Assembly (NCBI GenBank): GCA_905221605.1 | Contig: CAJNDS010000050.1 | Location: 180,973-244,972, forward strand | DNA length: 64,000 nt | Origin: Symbiodinium natans | Taxonomy: Eukaryota; Sar; Dinophyceae; Suessiales; Symbiodiniaceae | Reading direction: 5' to 3' | Shown here: positions 12,796-21,777 of the stretch, in pieces | Layout: the number at the start of each line of letters is the position of its first letter | How positions within the stretch are numbered: position 1 is the stretch's first letter | The notes under the pieces: generated by a model | Told to the model about the DNA's origin: nothing | Seen by the model: only the letters and a program-made list of their open reading frames with translations | The model's database searches: none | Made by a program: the position numbers and the translations under genes

Positions 12796-12879
12796 ACTCT
12801 CTGCTCCTTGAAACTCGAGTAATGAACACAAAAAACAAAAGAAGAAGCGAGCGGGGTGGAATTGCCCTTAAGCTCCCCT

Positions 12880-13180
12880 TTAAAAAGAGTCTCACTTCTC
12901 TGGTTTCGAAGAATGAAACCCAAAAAACAAAACAAGATTCGAGGGGGGTGGAATTTAGAATACATTCCCTTCTTTCTTTTCGTAAAGGGAAATGAATGTT
13001 TAGAGTCTCACTTCTCTGGTTTCGAAGAATGAAATCCAAAAACAAACTTAGAATACATTCCCTTCTTTCGCTTGGTAAAGGGAAATGTATGTTTAGAGTC
13101 TCACTTCTCTGGTTTCAAGTAATGAAATCCCAAAATAAATACAAAAATTTCACAAGATTCGAAGGGGGTGGAATTTAGAA
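12880..13180. repeat. ~100-bp tandem repeat, three copies
   Basis: Three tandem copies start with AGAGTCTCACTTCTCTGG and include TTAGAATACATTCCCTTCTTTC and GTAAAGGGAAATG; the third is truncated. Copies vary by insertion of a RATTCGAGGGGGGTGGAATT segment. Continues the belt of minisatellites leading up to the copia insertion. Confidence 0.85.
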
Positions 13181-13368
13181 TAGTTGGTTGGTAGGCTGGT
13201 TCACAGCAAGTAGCTGCAACCATAACAACCGCTTCCCTGTCCATATCTCAGGGAAGCTTCGCAAACGTCCTTGCCTTCCTCCACGAACAGTTCTAGCGGA
13301 GGATGACTAAATTCTTGCAGCCAAGACACGCGCGAGGTATAAGGCGAGGGGGAGGAAAGGGGAGAGAG

Positions 13369-13698
13369 TGTAAAAGTTTCTAAACAGCACAAACCCAACT
13401 TACACACAGCTTCGCACTTGCACAGCACTTTCTCACACAAAGCGACGTGCAGTTGTCCTGCCTTCTTAGTGCTTTCTCAGCTCTCTTGACCTTGAGCCAA
13501 AAGTCAAACGTAAAACTGGAAAAACCCAGTTGACGCCACCTACACAAGCTCACTTCTCCTACAAAACAAAACTTCAAGGAAAAACATGCTCGACTGCTCA
13601 GGGAAGACCTGTACGTCCCGGACATACAGTAAGCACGTCAAACATGCGCCTTGGCCAAAAAGGCATCCCGCAGACGTGTCTATACACAGATTTTCACA
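13369..13698 (-). repeat. copia 3' LTR
   Basis: 330 bp. On the minus strand it begins TGTGAAAATC and ends CTTTTACA (TG...CA). It matches the 21448-21777 copy at every position I compared. It contains TTTTGGCTCAAG on the minus strand (13491-13502 on plus, reverse complement), a 12-base match to the 3' part of the dinoflagellate spliced leader. Confidence 0.95.
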
Positions 13699-13707
13699 CC
13701 CCCTTTC
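13699..13707 (-). other. polypurine tract of copia
   Basis: GAAAGGGGG on the minus strand directly abuts the 3' LTR, the expected position of the plus-strand primer for reverse transcription. Confidence 0.75.
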
Positions 13708-13759
13708 GGGATGATCTTTTTGTCTCACCTCACTCTCAGATGACGACATCTTCAGATGA

Positions 13760-14491
13760 TCACTCCAATCTCAGAGGTCTGTTCCCTGTCACACATGTCG
13801 AACACGGAGTGATGCATGTCGGGTTGGAGGTAACGGCCGCCACATGCTTGCAGTACACACTGTGATATTTGTCCCCGGACGGGAACACACACAGTTCTGT
13901 GTTGCCCGGCTCTGGCTTACAGTTCCCACACTGCCACATAGTTCGCCATGATCCCTCCATGCGATGACACGTCTGATCGTGATGAAAAATGCCCTGAGAT
14001 TCAGAAGCAAAGATGCGCTTGTCCACTCTATCCTTGCAGCTGGAACTTGCATGCTTCTCCCTTGCACCAGCTGCCTTCGGCCTCGCTCTCAACGACGATG
14101 CCTCCTTTTTACCATCTGGCTCACGAGGGTTCATCTGTTGACTTCTCTCAGGCATAGAGTTGGTTTGGGCACCTTGTGGCTTCATCGTGTCATCATCCAG
14201 AGGCGGGTTCTGTGTAGCAGCTCTTTGCTGCCCATAGCTCATCCGGAAAAACAATGCCCACGCACAACAGCATGTCATGATCAGCGTACCAACCAAGATG
14301 CCGTTGACAAAGCACCCGATGATGATGATCCATACTGGATCCCAAGTCGGACTAGCAAACATCTGTACAAGCTCGCTGCCCATGAAGGTGGTTCCCCAAA
14401 GCTCTACTGGCCTCGCAGTCTCCACTCCAGAGCTCATCACCGCAAGAATGGCCACTGAAATCGCCACTCTCATCAAAGGCTGTGCAACCAT
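13760..14491 (-). CDS. copia ORF3: membrane protein with Cys/His-rich tail
   Basis: A 243-codon frame between the pol stop and the 3' LTR, on the sense strand of the element. Residues 5-22 are a hydrophobic signal-peptide-like segment. A stronger transmembrane segment lies at about 53-82 (WIIIIGCFVNG... to CCCAWALFF). A polar Lys/Arg/Gln-rich linker follows, then a C-terminal Cys/His-rich region (about 170-238, pairs CGNC, CKH, TPCSTC) that may bind metal. Canonical copia elements end after RNase H, so this is an accessory gene in the position of an env-like ORF; there is no evidence for fusion or entry function. It starts 143 bp after the pol stop and could be expressed from a subgenomic or trans-spliced RNA. 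Confidence 0.68.
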   Translation of the reverse strand: MVAQPLMRVAISVAILAVMSSGVETARPVELWGTTFMGSELVQMFASPTWDPVWIIIIGCFVNGILVGTLIMTCCCAWALFFRMSYGQQRAATQNPPLDDDTMKPQGAQTNSMPERSQQMNPREPDGKKEASSLRARPKAAGAREKHASSSCKDRVDKRIFASESQGIFHHDQTCHRMEGSWRTMWQCGNCKPEPGNTELCVFPSGDKYHSVYCKHVAAVTSNPTCITPCSTCVTGNRPLRLE

Positions 14492-14633
14492 GACGCCCGA
14501 GGGAAAACTAGTAAACTTGCGTTACAGAGAATCGCAAGTGCTGTGCAAACGCACTGTGCAAAACGCACTGACTATACTCCTCACATGACTTGATCATGTG
14601 TGGCGTAAGATGAAACCAAATCGGATCCCCCTT

Positions 14634-17600
14634 TCAGTTTGTTGCTTTCAGGGCTTTGACCAACCCTTCTGCCAGCACCTTGCTATACCTCCCTGTTGCT
14701 GTGTAGTCAATGTCATGGAACGAGGCATGTGTCTGGCAACTGCAACTTCCAAACATGTCGAAAAGCTTCTGGGCGCACTCGAGATGTGAACACATGAACC
14801 TGAGACGTTTTGCCACTGGAAGACCGCTTCGACTCAACACGCCGGTGGCGCACAGCCACACATCTACGGGATGCACAAGACCTGAGGCTCGAAGGACATT
14901 CTGTGTTCCCCATCTCTTCCAAATCATGTTTTGCTTTGGCAATTCGAACGTACGTCCATCTCCAAGCCTCAGATACCTCTCTGCAGATCGCATCAACGCC
15001 TCCCACTCAAGATCAGATTTTGTACATCTTTGCACAAAGTTCCGCAGTGGCGATCCTGAAGAGCAAGGCGTGGACACGTGAACGTGGATCCAAAGCCCTC
15101 TGCTCTTCCAAGCAGTGATGACCTTGATGGTTTCTGCCAACACTCTTGAGGTCTCGGCATTGGCTGTGATCCCGCAATACGGCACCCCAAGTGATTCACA
15201 CACCTGACACAGGGCCGAATCCTCACTGCAAAACACCTCCAGCACTGCCACTTCATCAGATTCCTTCATGCTCTCTGGAGAAACTCGCAGCTGTGACAAC
15301 ATGTACAACGCCTCCACATGTCCATCTTGTGTGATGAAGCCTAATCGCGTTCTGTGTTCTTGGAAGAGTCGAGTTCCGAGATTTTTAGTGTAGAGATCAG
15401 CAGCATTCTCCTCGCCTCTCAGCCAACGCAACTTGAGCCGACCTCTCAAGAGATGTTCTCTCATCCATGCCAATCGTATCTCCACATGCCGCGAACGCTT
15501 AGGGACGTCTTCTGCATGAATGACATCCAACGCTGCCTGACTGTCCGTCAACAGTTCAGTGTAGATCTTGTCATGCTGTTCTTCACCACCTTCGTCCTCT
15601 GCATGGGCACTCATCTGCACATCAATTGAACCTTGAAGTTCACCAAAGGCAGTGAAGACACGATCAAGCAAGTGCAAAAATCCGATTGTCTCCTGTGCAG
15701 CATACTGCAACGCATGAAGCTCAGCCTCACAAGATGACAAGCACACCACTCCTTGCACTTTCGCGATCCCTCGCACAAGACCTCCTCCAAAGCAGATGGC
15801 TCCACCTGTGATCCCTCTTCTGCCGATGAACCTGTATGGAGCATGAGACGCATCTGCAAAGACATGCACACCATTCCGCAGCACATCTTCGGAACATTCC
15901 AAGAACTCACCACTCAACTCCGATGATGGCAAGCGCAGTGCAACATGTCTGTCGGTGTAGAGATAACGTAGAAGTGCCCTCAACGCCGCCTCGGTGCTCT
16001 GTGTCGGCGCAGCTTGTTGCGTACTGATGAGTCCAATCATCAGTTTCAGATCTTGCCTTGTCTGGGCATACCAGAGAACCTTTCCAAGCACTCTGCGGAA
16101 TCTGCTGTAGGCCTCCGACGTCAAAACCGGTGCACCTGTTTTCTCCAGTAGACCTGCTAGGTCTGGAACGGCAGTTGTGCCCTTTTGGATGCCAAACGCA
16201 TCGAAGCAGGATTGCAAGTATTCAGGCTTCACACCTACCTCGACTGCACTCTGCCCCGGCCACCGACGAATGCACCGACCAATGAACTCAACCATGCCGC
16301 CACCTTGACTGGATGTCTTCACCCTACCTGTCACCTTTACGGTTACTCGCTTCCCGATGGCACTCAAGACCAAGTCTTCAGCCCACTGATCATCAGTGAC
16401 GATTAGCAAATCGTCCACGTAGCATACGATCATCACTCTGCTTGATCTATCCTTGTGCCACACAACACCCGCAAAGAGACATGGCTCACGTGCATCGCTC
16501 AACAGACCCAGTGGACGGATCAACGACGAAAGAAGCTTAAGCCATGCCAACGAAGCATCCCGCAGTCCATTCAATGCGCAATACAGGAAGAAGAAGATAG
16601 CCTGGCCATCTTCCGAACTGATGCTCAGCGGTAGCTTCAACACAACGGGATTCGACTTGGTGTCCAACGGCGAGTTCATGAAAGCATGCCCAATGTCTGC
16701 CGCACAACCTTGCATGTCACGCGTGGCCATGAAGATCAAGGTGAGCATCATGGCATCATGGCTTGGGGTTGGTGAGCTAAACCCCTGCTTTCTTGCCGAG
16801 CCATGTGCAAGGTCCTTTGCCACAATGCGACACCTGACGCGAGTGGGATTCTTTCTGGCACAAACCCATCGAGCGGGTATTAGTCTCAGCGATGGGTTCT
16901 TAGCCTTCAGGATCTTCACTTCATGCTCAAGGATTGCCCTGCCTGTCTGACAACGCTCTAAGTTGGTGAGTTCCTCTTGCATCCCGGAGAATACAAGATC
17001 TCCCGGCAGTTCCTCCAACGTACTGTCGTCTACTCCGGCATCAGGCTTCCAAATCAACACGCGACGTCCTCCCAACATGAAACTCTCACTCTTCGCGTCC
17101 TGACTTCCATTTCGGAATCGAATGCTGTTCACCTCCACATCAAACATGCTCGGACTTGTCACAACGTCGCTCAGCAGAACACTTTCACATGCGTTGCTGG
17201 ACCAGCACAAGCCCTCGAGTCGTCTCGGCTCCTGGGGTCCTGAGGCTCGAATCTCATCTTCAAGATCAACAAGCTCAACATCAGGATGCCTCTTCACCCC
17301 CTTTTGCTCTGGTACCCTTGGGCCTGATCCTTGCTCGTCCACTTGCATGTGCTCGGATGACTTGGCGGGCCTGCGCTGTAGCAGTGAAGGTCGTGATGAT
17401 GCTGATGGCGATGCTGGCTCAGCTACCCGCACACGCTTCAACTCTGGCTCATCACCTGTACTCCCGGAAGCAACACCACGAGTCGACACCTCTCCACCTG
17501 AGCGCTGCTCTCTCTCTGGTCGTGGTTCATGTTCAGAAGATGACGGTGGGCGCCCCGCCATTGGTGCAGGGATCCCCACCGGAATCGGCATCACTTCCTC

Positions 17601-20600
17601 TCGACCTTCGTCCTTCAACACCAATCTCCGCTCATCACTCTCAACATTGGTCCCAAACTGCTGTGACCTTCCTGCCTCAGCCGATCCACTTCCGGCCTCA
17701 CGTGGTGCATCCACAGGTGGCTGCATAGCCACTCTAGCACCATCAGATGCCATGGACTCTGTCAACCAGCGTTCATACCTCCGATGACAGGCTCTCGTAC
17801 GCGCACCGCCCAGCCTACGCCCATGTCGTGCATTGTCACACGCTGAGCATCCTTCCGTGTATCCATGAGTTCTCACCCACTGAGCTGGAGGACCTGACGC
17901 TGGGGCTCTCAGTGACACAGGTGGCTCAAGAACTTCGCGTTCCTCACTTGCTGAAGGCAACTGGGGGCCTCCACCAAGAGTTCCAACGATGCCCTCAACA
18001 AGTTCCAGACGCCATGTCAAGGGTACACAAAGTTTCACCGACGTAGCTGCGAAGGTCTTTAGCACCAACTGTCCCTCGACTCGGATGAGCGCTCGAACTT
18101 TGATGGCCTGTGACCCAAGGATGGGATGGAGGAAGGCACTTTCGGTGAACCTGGGAAGGTTAGGGGCGAGATCCTTGATTGATTGAGGAAGTTCTGCTAG
18201 GACTATGGCTCCAAACAAAGTGAAGGGTCCTTTTGGACTGGGCCTCCCAAGCACAAGATCACAAGGTGCCATGTCACTCCCGTGCGCTTTCGAGAATCTG
18301 TTCAAACTTCCACACACGTAGCACAACGCACTGGCAAATCCTCCATGGTTGTAGCACAAGTCAAGCCCTTCCTGATTGAGATCTGACCTCAACGTCTGCA
18401 AGGACTCCTTAATCCTGCGCACACCACGTTCTGCCACTCCGACTGCTTCATGATGCTGGGGTCCTGCCTTTCGAACTTGGAAGGAGAATTCGCCAGAAGC
18501 CCCTGTGATCAAATCGGACACTGCCCCTTCAGCATCTGTGATCAACAACACCGAAGAGGAGCCTGACTCCAGACCAAACTCACGCAGCCACTTCACGATC
18601 TCTGTACGCGTCGCTACAAGATCCCCTGATGTCAAGACAGCACCAGTCATCATGCTCATGCGCTCGACAAGTACCAACACCCTCAGGTTGTCTGCTCGTA
18701 CCTGCCTGTGATCTTCACCCGTGGATGACAAGTAGAAGAAATCTGCCACGACTTCACTTTCAAGTCTTCCGTTCACACGCTTGCGATGCTGAAAGACCGT
18801 TCTGGCAACTTGACAGTGCCTACAGCCAGGATGATACGGTGTGTGTCCTTGCAATCGATGCTGTGCCAACTCTGCTTGTGTCGACCGTGTCACAGGTGCT
18901 ACAAGCACTCCACCTTCAGCGGATATCGAGGAGAGGGAAAGTTCGACTTCGTTCGAAGAACCCTGGGAGGGCTTCAACAGTGGTTTCAACCTCAACCAGG
19001 GAACATTTCCAAACAGTGTGACCTCTTTGGCTGTCAGGCCTGCAGAGGTGGCAAGCGCAATCCCGGCACAATTTTGAGAAAAACTCCAACCGCGAAAACA
19101 AAGCATGGTCGTGGAAATAATGTTGTGGTTCGTGTCTCCTACCCAAACATTCATGCTTGCTGCATGCCACGTGTTCTCTCCACTCCCGTTCTCGAGCAGG
19201 AGTTCGACGGATATCATCCGTTCACCAAGCATTCGCACAGAGCTGCCGTTCGCTGCAGAAAACTCTTGCCCTACATGCTGTCTCTTCGAGTCATCAACGT
19301 AGACTCCAAACATCTCTGCATACTTCAGACTCAGCACTGTCACCCCTGCCCCGCTGTCCAGCAACCACCATTCCCCATCTCTCGCTTCTGCTCTCAGTCC
19401 AGCGATCACGAGTGGCTCCAGACAAACAGGCTGTTCAACAGGCAACACCGCACTCAACTGCAAACTCTCTCCTACGCTCTCGTCAGCAGCAGCGGCGTTC
19501 CAGATCTCATCTGTCCATTGCTCATCCCAACTGTTGCTCCAGCTCTCATCCCACACAAACGCACCCCAGCCCTCATCGACCTGCGGATGCTCAGGCACTG
19601 GCGGCAAAGATTCCACTAATTCAAACATCTTTCCTTTCTTGCCCTTTCCAGGACCTTTTGCTCCCTTTTCTTTGCCCTTTGCCTTTCCTTTTCCTTTATC
19701 CTTTCCTTTTCCATCTTTGCCTTTTCCTCGTTCCTTACCTTTCTCCTTTCCTTTTCCCTTTCCAGAGGATGAGGCTGAGCCGTGGGCTTTACTGCAATGC
19801 GCGCTGATGTGTCCTAGTTCCCCACAAGAAAAACACTTCACCCTGGACATGTCTGTGCTACAGTTTTCTGTCTTGTGATTCTTCCTACCACAACGACCAC
19901 ACCGTTCAGCACTTACCGCAGAAACTGACACATCATGCCATGCACCGTCATGCTCAGGCCATGCACACTCATACTGTCCGTCATCGTCCCATGCTGTCAT
20001 ATCAAACACCTCATACACTTGTTGCTTCTTTCCCGGTGACAAGTTCAGGTCCAAGAAAAGTCTCTGCTGACGCTCAAAACGAAGAGCTGCACTCCGACAT
20101 GACTGATACGTTTCTGCTCCCGAGTGATGCAGAACGTACTTCTTCGCTTCTTCTGGCAAACTCCGCAGCAAAATCACAAGCATGTCTCCATCTCCGATGC
20201 TCAACCCTTGCCTGTCTAATGCTGTTGGCAGCGTGCCCAACAACTTGGTGTAACGTGACACCTCTATGTCGATCTTTCTGATCACATCTCCGACCATCGT
20301 AGCTGCATTCATTTCTGAATTTCTCAAGGCGAATATCCTGTGCAACAGTTCCGACCGCATCGACAAGGCCTCTGCTCTGCTACGCAACGAAAACTGCTGA
20401 GCCAGCTGCCTAAGCAGCTCGTACCCACAGTTCACATTTCCCAAACTTCTGGCTGGATCTGCAAGAGACCCATCAAGTGGCAAACCTTCGCTGAACGCCT
20501 GTATCATGAGGGTTGCCCTAGCATGGTCCAAGAAAGCTGCTTTCAACAAGCCATACAGCCTCACCGACCGTGTCTTCTGCTCTTCATTCAACGAATGTTG

Positions 20601-21383
20601 CCAAATCGTATCTGGCCAACGCACACACATGCCTATCTCTTCTGCAAACACAACGCTCGCCAACGCTGCCCAACTTTGAAGCGACACTACGTAGTCTGCA
20701 AACCCAGCAACCTCTTGCTCACGCGTGCTCCACTTCTCTGCATGGGTCACAGGAGGCTGACCCAACCATTTCTCAGATCGCGAAAACACATCTCGTGACT
20801 CAAAGCTTTGCGTTATGCCAGCCTGCATACCAGCTCCAGGAAGCACACCCGACGTTTGTGGCATGAACTGCTCTCGCCTAGGTCCTACAGGTACTGGCAC
20901 CGGTCCAAACTGCTCAGGCACTCCACGCGCCTGCATTCCAAGTTGCTCCTGTAGCGCCGTTTGCGCCGCTTGAGCTTGCTGTGGTGACATCATGCTGATG
21001 AGCTGCTGCATCTGGACCAAAACGTCCTGACCAGCCATGCCTTGCCCCGAGCATCCATGCACTGGAACTGCCGACTGTGTGCCGCACGCACCTGCGCTCA
21101 CAGCCCCGATGCCTGCCTGTCTTCCTGCCATCCCCCCACTCAGAGAGGACAACTCACTGTCAATTCCCCCAGCTGGAACCGGCGGAAACTGACACGCATG
21201 TGCCTGCATGCCCACGTACTGTTGCGCCTGCTGCACTGCTTGCTGTCTGGCTTGCTGCTGCTGTTGCAAGTACGCCCCCCATGGGTCTGAGCTTTGCCCC
21301 GGAGTCTCAACACCCTGGCCTCTACTTCTACCGTCCCTAAGACCTTGCTCAAGTCTGTCAGGCGACGCTGGCCCACTTGCCAT
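14634..21383 (-). CDS. copia gag-pol polyprotein with C-terminal C5-methyltransferase-like domain
   Basis: 2249 aa, uninterrupted, ATG 65 bp inside the 5' LTR. Gag: Gln-rich N-terminus, then two zinc knuckles near 493 (CGRCGRKNHKTENC) and 513 (CFSCGELGHISAHC), then a Lys/Gly repeat tract (about 538-585). Protease: DSG active site in WWLLDSGAG near 673. Integrase: HHCC zinc site near 845-870, then D (VVADFF, ~876), D (ITDAEG, ~947) and E (VAERGVRR, ~980). RT: about 1480-1720 with D in ADIGHAF and YVDD near 1652. RNase H: about 1840-2020 (FADASH, SSCEAELHA, TDSQAAL). After RNase H come about 205 extra residues with a methyltransferase layout: VLEVFCSED (motif I position, ~2046), STPCSSGSP (motif IV Pro-Cys, ~2105), ELPKQNMIW (motif VI position, ~2147). 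Methylation activity is an inference; the motif I glycines of FxGxG are replaced. Confidence 0.95.
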   Translation of the reverse strand: MASGPASPDRLEQGLRDGRSRGQGVETPGQSSDPWGAYLQQQQQARQQAVQQAQQYVGMQAHACQFPPVPAGGIDSELSSLSGGMAGRQAGIGAVSAGACGTQSAVPVHGCSGQGMAGQDVLVQMQQLISMMSPQQAQAAQTALQEQLGMQARGVPEQFGPVPVPVGPRREQFMPQTSGVLPGAGMQAGITQSFESRDVFSRSEKWLGQPPVTHAEKWSTREQEVAGFADYVVSLQSWAALASVVFAEEIGMCVRWPDTIWQHSLNEEQKTRSVRLYGLLKAAFLDHARATLMIQAFSEGLPLDGSLADPARSLGNVNCGYELLRQLAQQFSLRSRAEALSMRSELLHRIFALRNSEMNAATMVGDVIRKIDIEVSRYTKLLGTLPTALDRQGLSIGDGDMLVILLRSLPEEAKKYVLHHSGAETYQSCRSAALRFERQQRLFLDLNLSPGKKQQVYEVFDMTAWDDDGQYECAWPEHDGAWHDVSVSAVSAERCGRCGRKNHKTENCSTDMSRVKCFSCGELGHISAHCSKAHGSASSSGKGKGKEKGKERGKGKDGKGKDKGKGKAKGKEKGAKGPGKGKKGKMFELVESLPPVPEHPQVDEGWGAFVWDESWSNSWDEQWTDEIWNAAAADESVGESLQLSAVLPVEQPVCLEPLVIAGLRAEARDGEWWLLDSGAGVTVLSLKYAEMFGVYVDDSKRQHVGQEFSAANGSSVRMLGERMISVELLLENGSGENTWHAASMNVWVGDTNHNIISTTMLCFRGWSFSQNCAGIALATSAGLTAKEVTLFGNVPWLRLKPLLKPSQGSSNEVELSLSSISAEGGVLVAPVTRSTQAELAQHRLQGHTPYHPGCRHCQVARTVFQHRKRVNGRLESEVVADFFYLSSTGEDHRQVRADNLRVLVLVERMSMMTGAVLTSGDLVATRTEIVKWLREFGLESGSSSVLLITDAEGAVSDLITGASGEFSFQVRKAGPQHHEAVGVAERGVRRIKESLQTLRSDLNQEGLDLCYNHGGFASALCYVCGSLNRFSKAHGSDMAPCDLVLGRPSPKGPFTLFGAIVLAELPQSIKDLAPNLPRFTESAFLHPILGSQAIKVRALIRVEGQLVLKTFAATSVKLCVPLTWRLELVEGIVGTLGGGPQLPSASEEREVLEPPVSLRAPASGPPAQWVRTHGYTEGCSACDNARHGRRLGGARTRACHRRYERWLTESMASDGARVAMQPPVDAPREAGSGSAEAGRSQQFGTNVESDERRLVLKDEGREEVMPIPVGIPAPMAGRPPSSSEHEPRPEREQRSGGEVSTRGVASGSTGDEPELKRVRVAEPASPSASSRPSLLQRRPAKSSEHMQVDEQGSGPRVPEQKGVKRHPDVELVDLEDEIRASGPQEPRRLEGLCWSSNACESVLLSDVVTSPSMFDVEVNSIRFRNGSQDAKSESFMLGGRRVLIWKPDAGVDDSTLEELPGDLVFSGMQEELTNLERCQTGRAILEHEVKILKAKNPSLRLIPARWVCARKNPTRVRCRIVAKDLAHGSARKQGFSSPTPSHDAMMLTLIFMATRDMQGCAADIGHAFMNSPLDTKSNPVVLKLPLSISSEDGQAIFFFLYCALNGLRDASLAWLKLLSSLIRPLGLLSDAREPCLFAGVVWHKDRSSRVMIVCYVDDLLIVTDDQWAEDLVLSAIGKRVTVKVTGRVKTSSQGGGMVEFIGRCIRRWPGQSAVEVGVKPEYLQSCFDAFGIQKGTTAVPDLAGLLEKTGAPVLTSEAYSRFRRVLGKVLWYAQTRQDLKLMIGLISTQQAAPTQSTEAALRALLRYLYTDRHVALRLPSSELSGEFLECSEDVLRNGVHVFADASHAPYRFIGRRGITGGAICFGGGLVRGIAKVQGVVCLSSCEAELHALQYAAQETIGFLHLLDRVFTAFGELQGSIDVQMSAHAEDEGGEEQHDKIYTELLTDSQAALDVIHAEDVPKRSRHVEIRLAWMREHLLRGRLKLRWLRGEENAADLYTKNLGTRLFQEHRTRLGFITQDGHVEALYMLSQLRVSPESMKESDEVAVLEVFCSEDSALCQVCESLGVPYCGITANAETSRVLAETIKVITAWKSRGLWIHVHVSTPCSSGSPLRNFVQRCTKSDLEWEALMRSAERYLRLGDGRTFELPKQNMIWKRWGTQNVLRASGLVHPVDVWLCATGVLSRSGLPVAKRLRFMCSHLECAQKLFDMFGSCSCQTHASFHDIDYTATGRYSKVLAEGLVKALKATN

Positions 21384-21429
21384 GCTTCACGCACAACACG
21401 TGGCTCTTTCCTTTAGGCCAAGGCGTTCC

Positions 21430-21447
21430 GGCAGCGCTCCGCTACCA
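21430..21447 (-). other. primer binding site (initiator-Met-tRNA type)
   Basis: Immediately inside the 5' LTR with zero spacing, the minus strand reads TGGTAGCGGAGCGCTGCC. TGGTAGC is complementary to the 3' end of initiator methionine tRNAs, the usual copia primer. The exact host tRNA is not available in this window. Confidence 0.75.
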
Positions 21448-21777
21448 TGTAAAAGTTTCTAAACAGCACAAACCCAACTTACACACAGCTTCGCACTTGC
21501 ACAGCACTTTCTCACACAAAGCGACGTGCAGTTGTCCTGCCTTCTTAGTGCTTTCTCAGCTCTCTTGACCTTGAGCCAAAAGTCAAACGTAAAACTGGAA
21601 AAACCCAGTTGACGCCACCTACACAAGCTCACTTCTCCTACAAAACAAAACTTCAAGGAAAAACATGCTCGACTGCTCAGGGAAGACCTGTACGTCCCGG
21701 ACATACAGTAAGCACGTCAAACATGCGCCTTGGCCAAAAAGGCATCCCGCAGACGTGTCTATACACAGATTTTCACA
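21448..21777 (-). repeat. copia 5' LTR
   Basis: 330-bp copy of the 13369-13698 LTR, TG...CA ends, followed by GAGAG. As the 5' LTR of a minus-strand element it should hold the promoter. No TATA box is obvious. The spliced-leader-like 12-mer lies at 21570-21581. Confidence 0.95.

Larger units (their letters stand above)
13369..21777 (-). mobile_element. complete Ty1/copia LTR retrotransposon with fused C5-MTase-like domain
   Basis: An 8409-bp element on the minus strand bounded by two 330-bp LTRs that I find identical by reading. A 5-bp GAGAG is present on both outer sides as target-site duplication. Internal order in sense direction: 5' LTR (21448-21777), PBS, gag-protease-integrase-RT-RNase H-methyltransferase-like polyprotein, a membrane ORF3, PPT, 3' LTR (13369-13698). 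Integrase before RT defines the Pseudoviridae/copia order. Identical LTRs and an open 2249-codon frame indicate a recent, possibly competent insertion. The insertion site is a purine-rich simple-sequence tract, seen on both sides (GAGGGGGAGG and GAGAGGGAGG). Confidence 0.95.

Noticed and set aside
13380-13625. 81-codon minus frame in the LTR
   Set aside because: Also present at 21459-21704 because the LTR is duplicated; no start context or domain, part of the LTR.
16024-16050. CTGATGAGTCC resembling a hammerhead ribozyme core
   Set aside because: Lies within the copia RT/RNase H coding sequence and lacks a GAAA stem III partner.
17122-17787. 221- and 190-codon plus frames within the copia element
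   Set aside because: Antisense shadows of the polyprotein.
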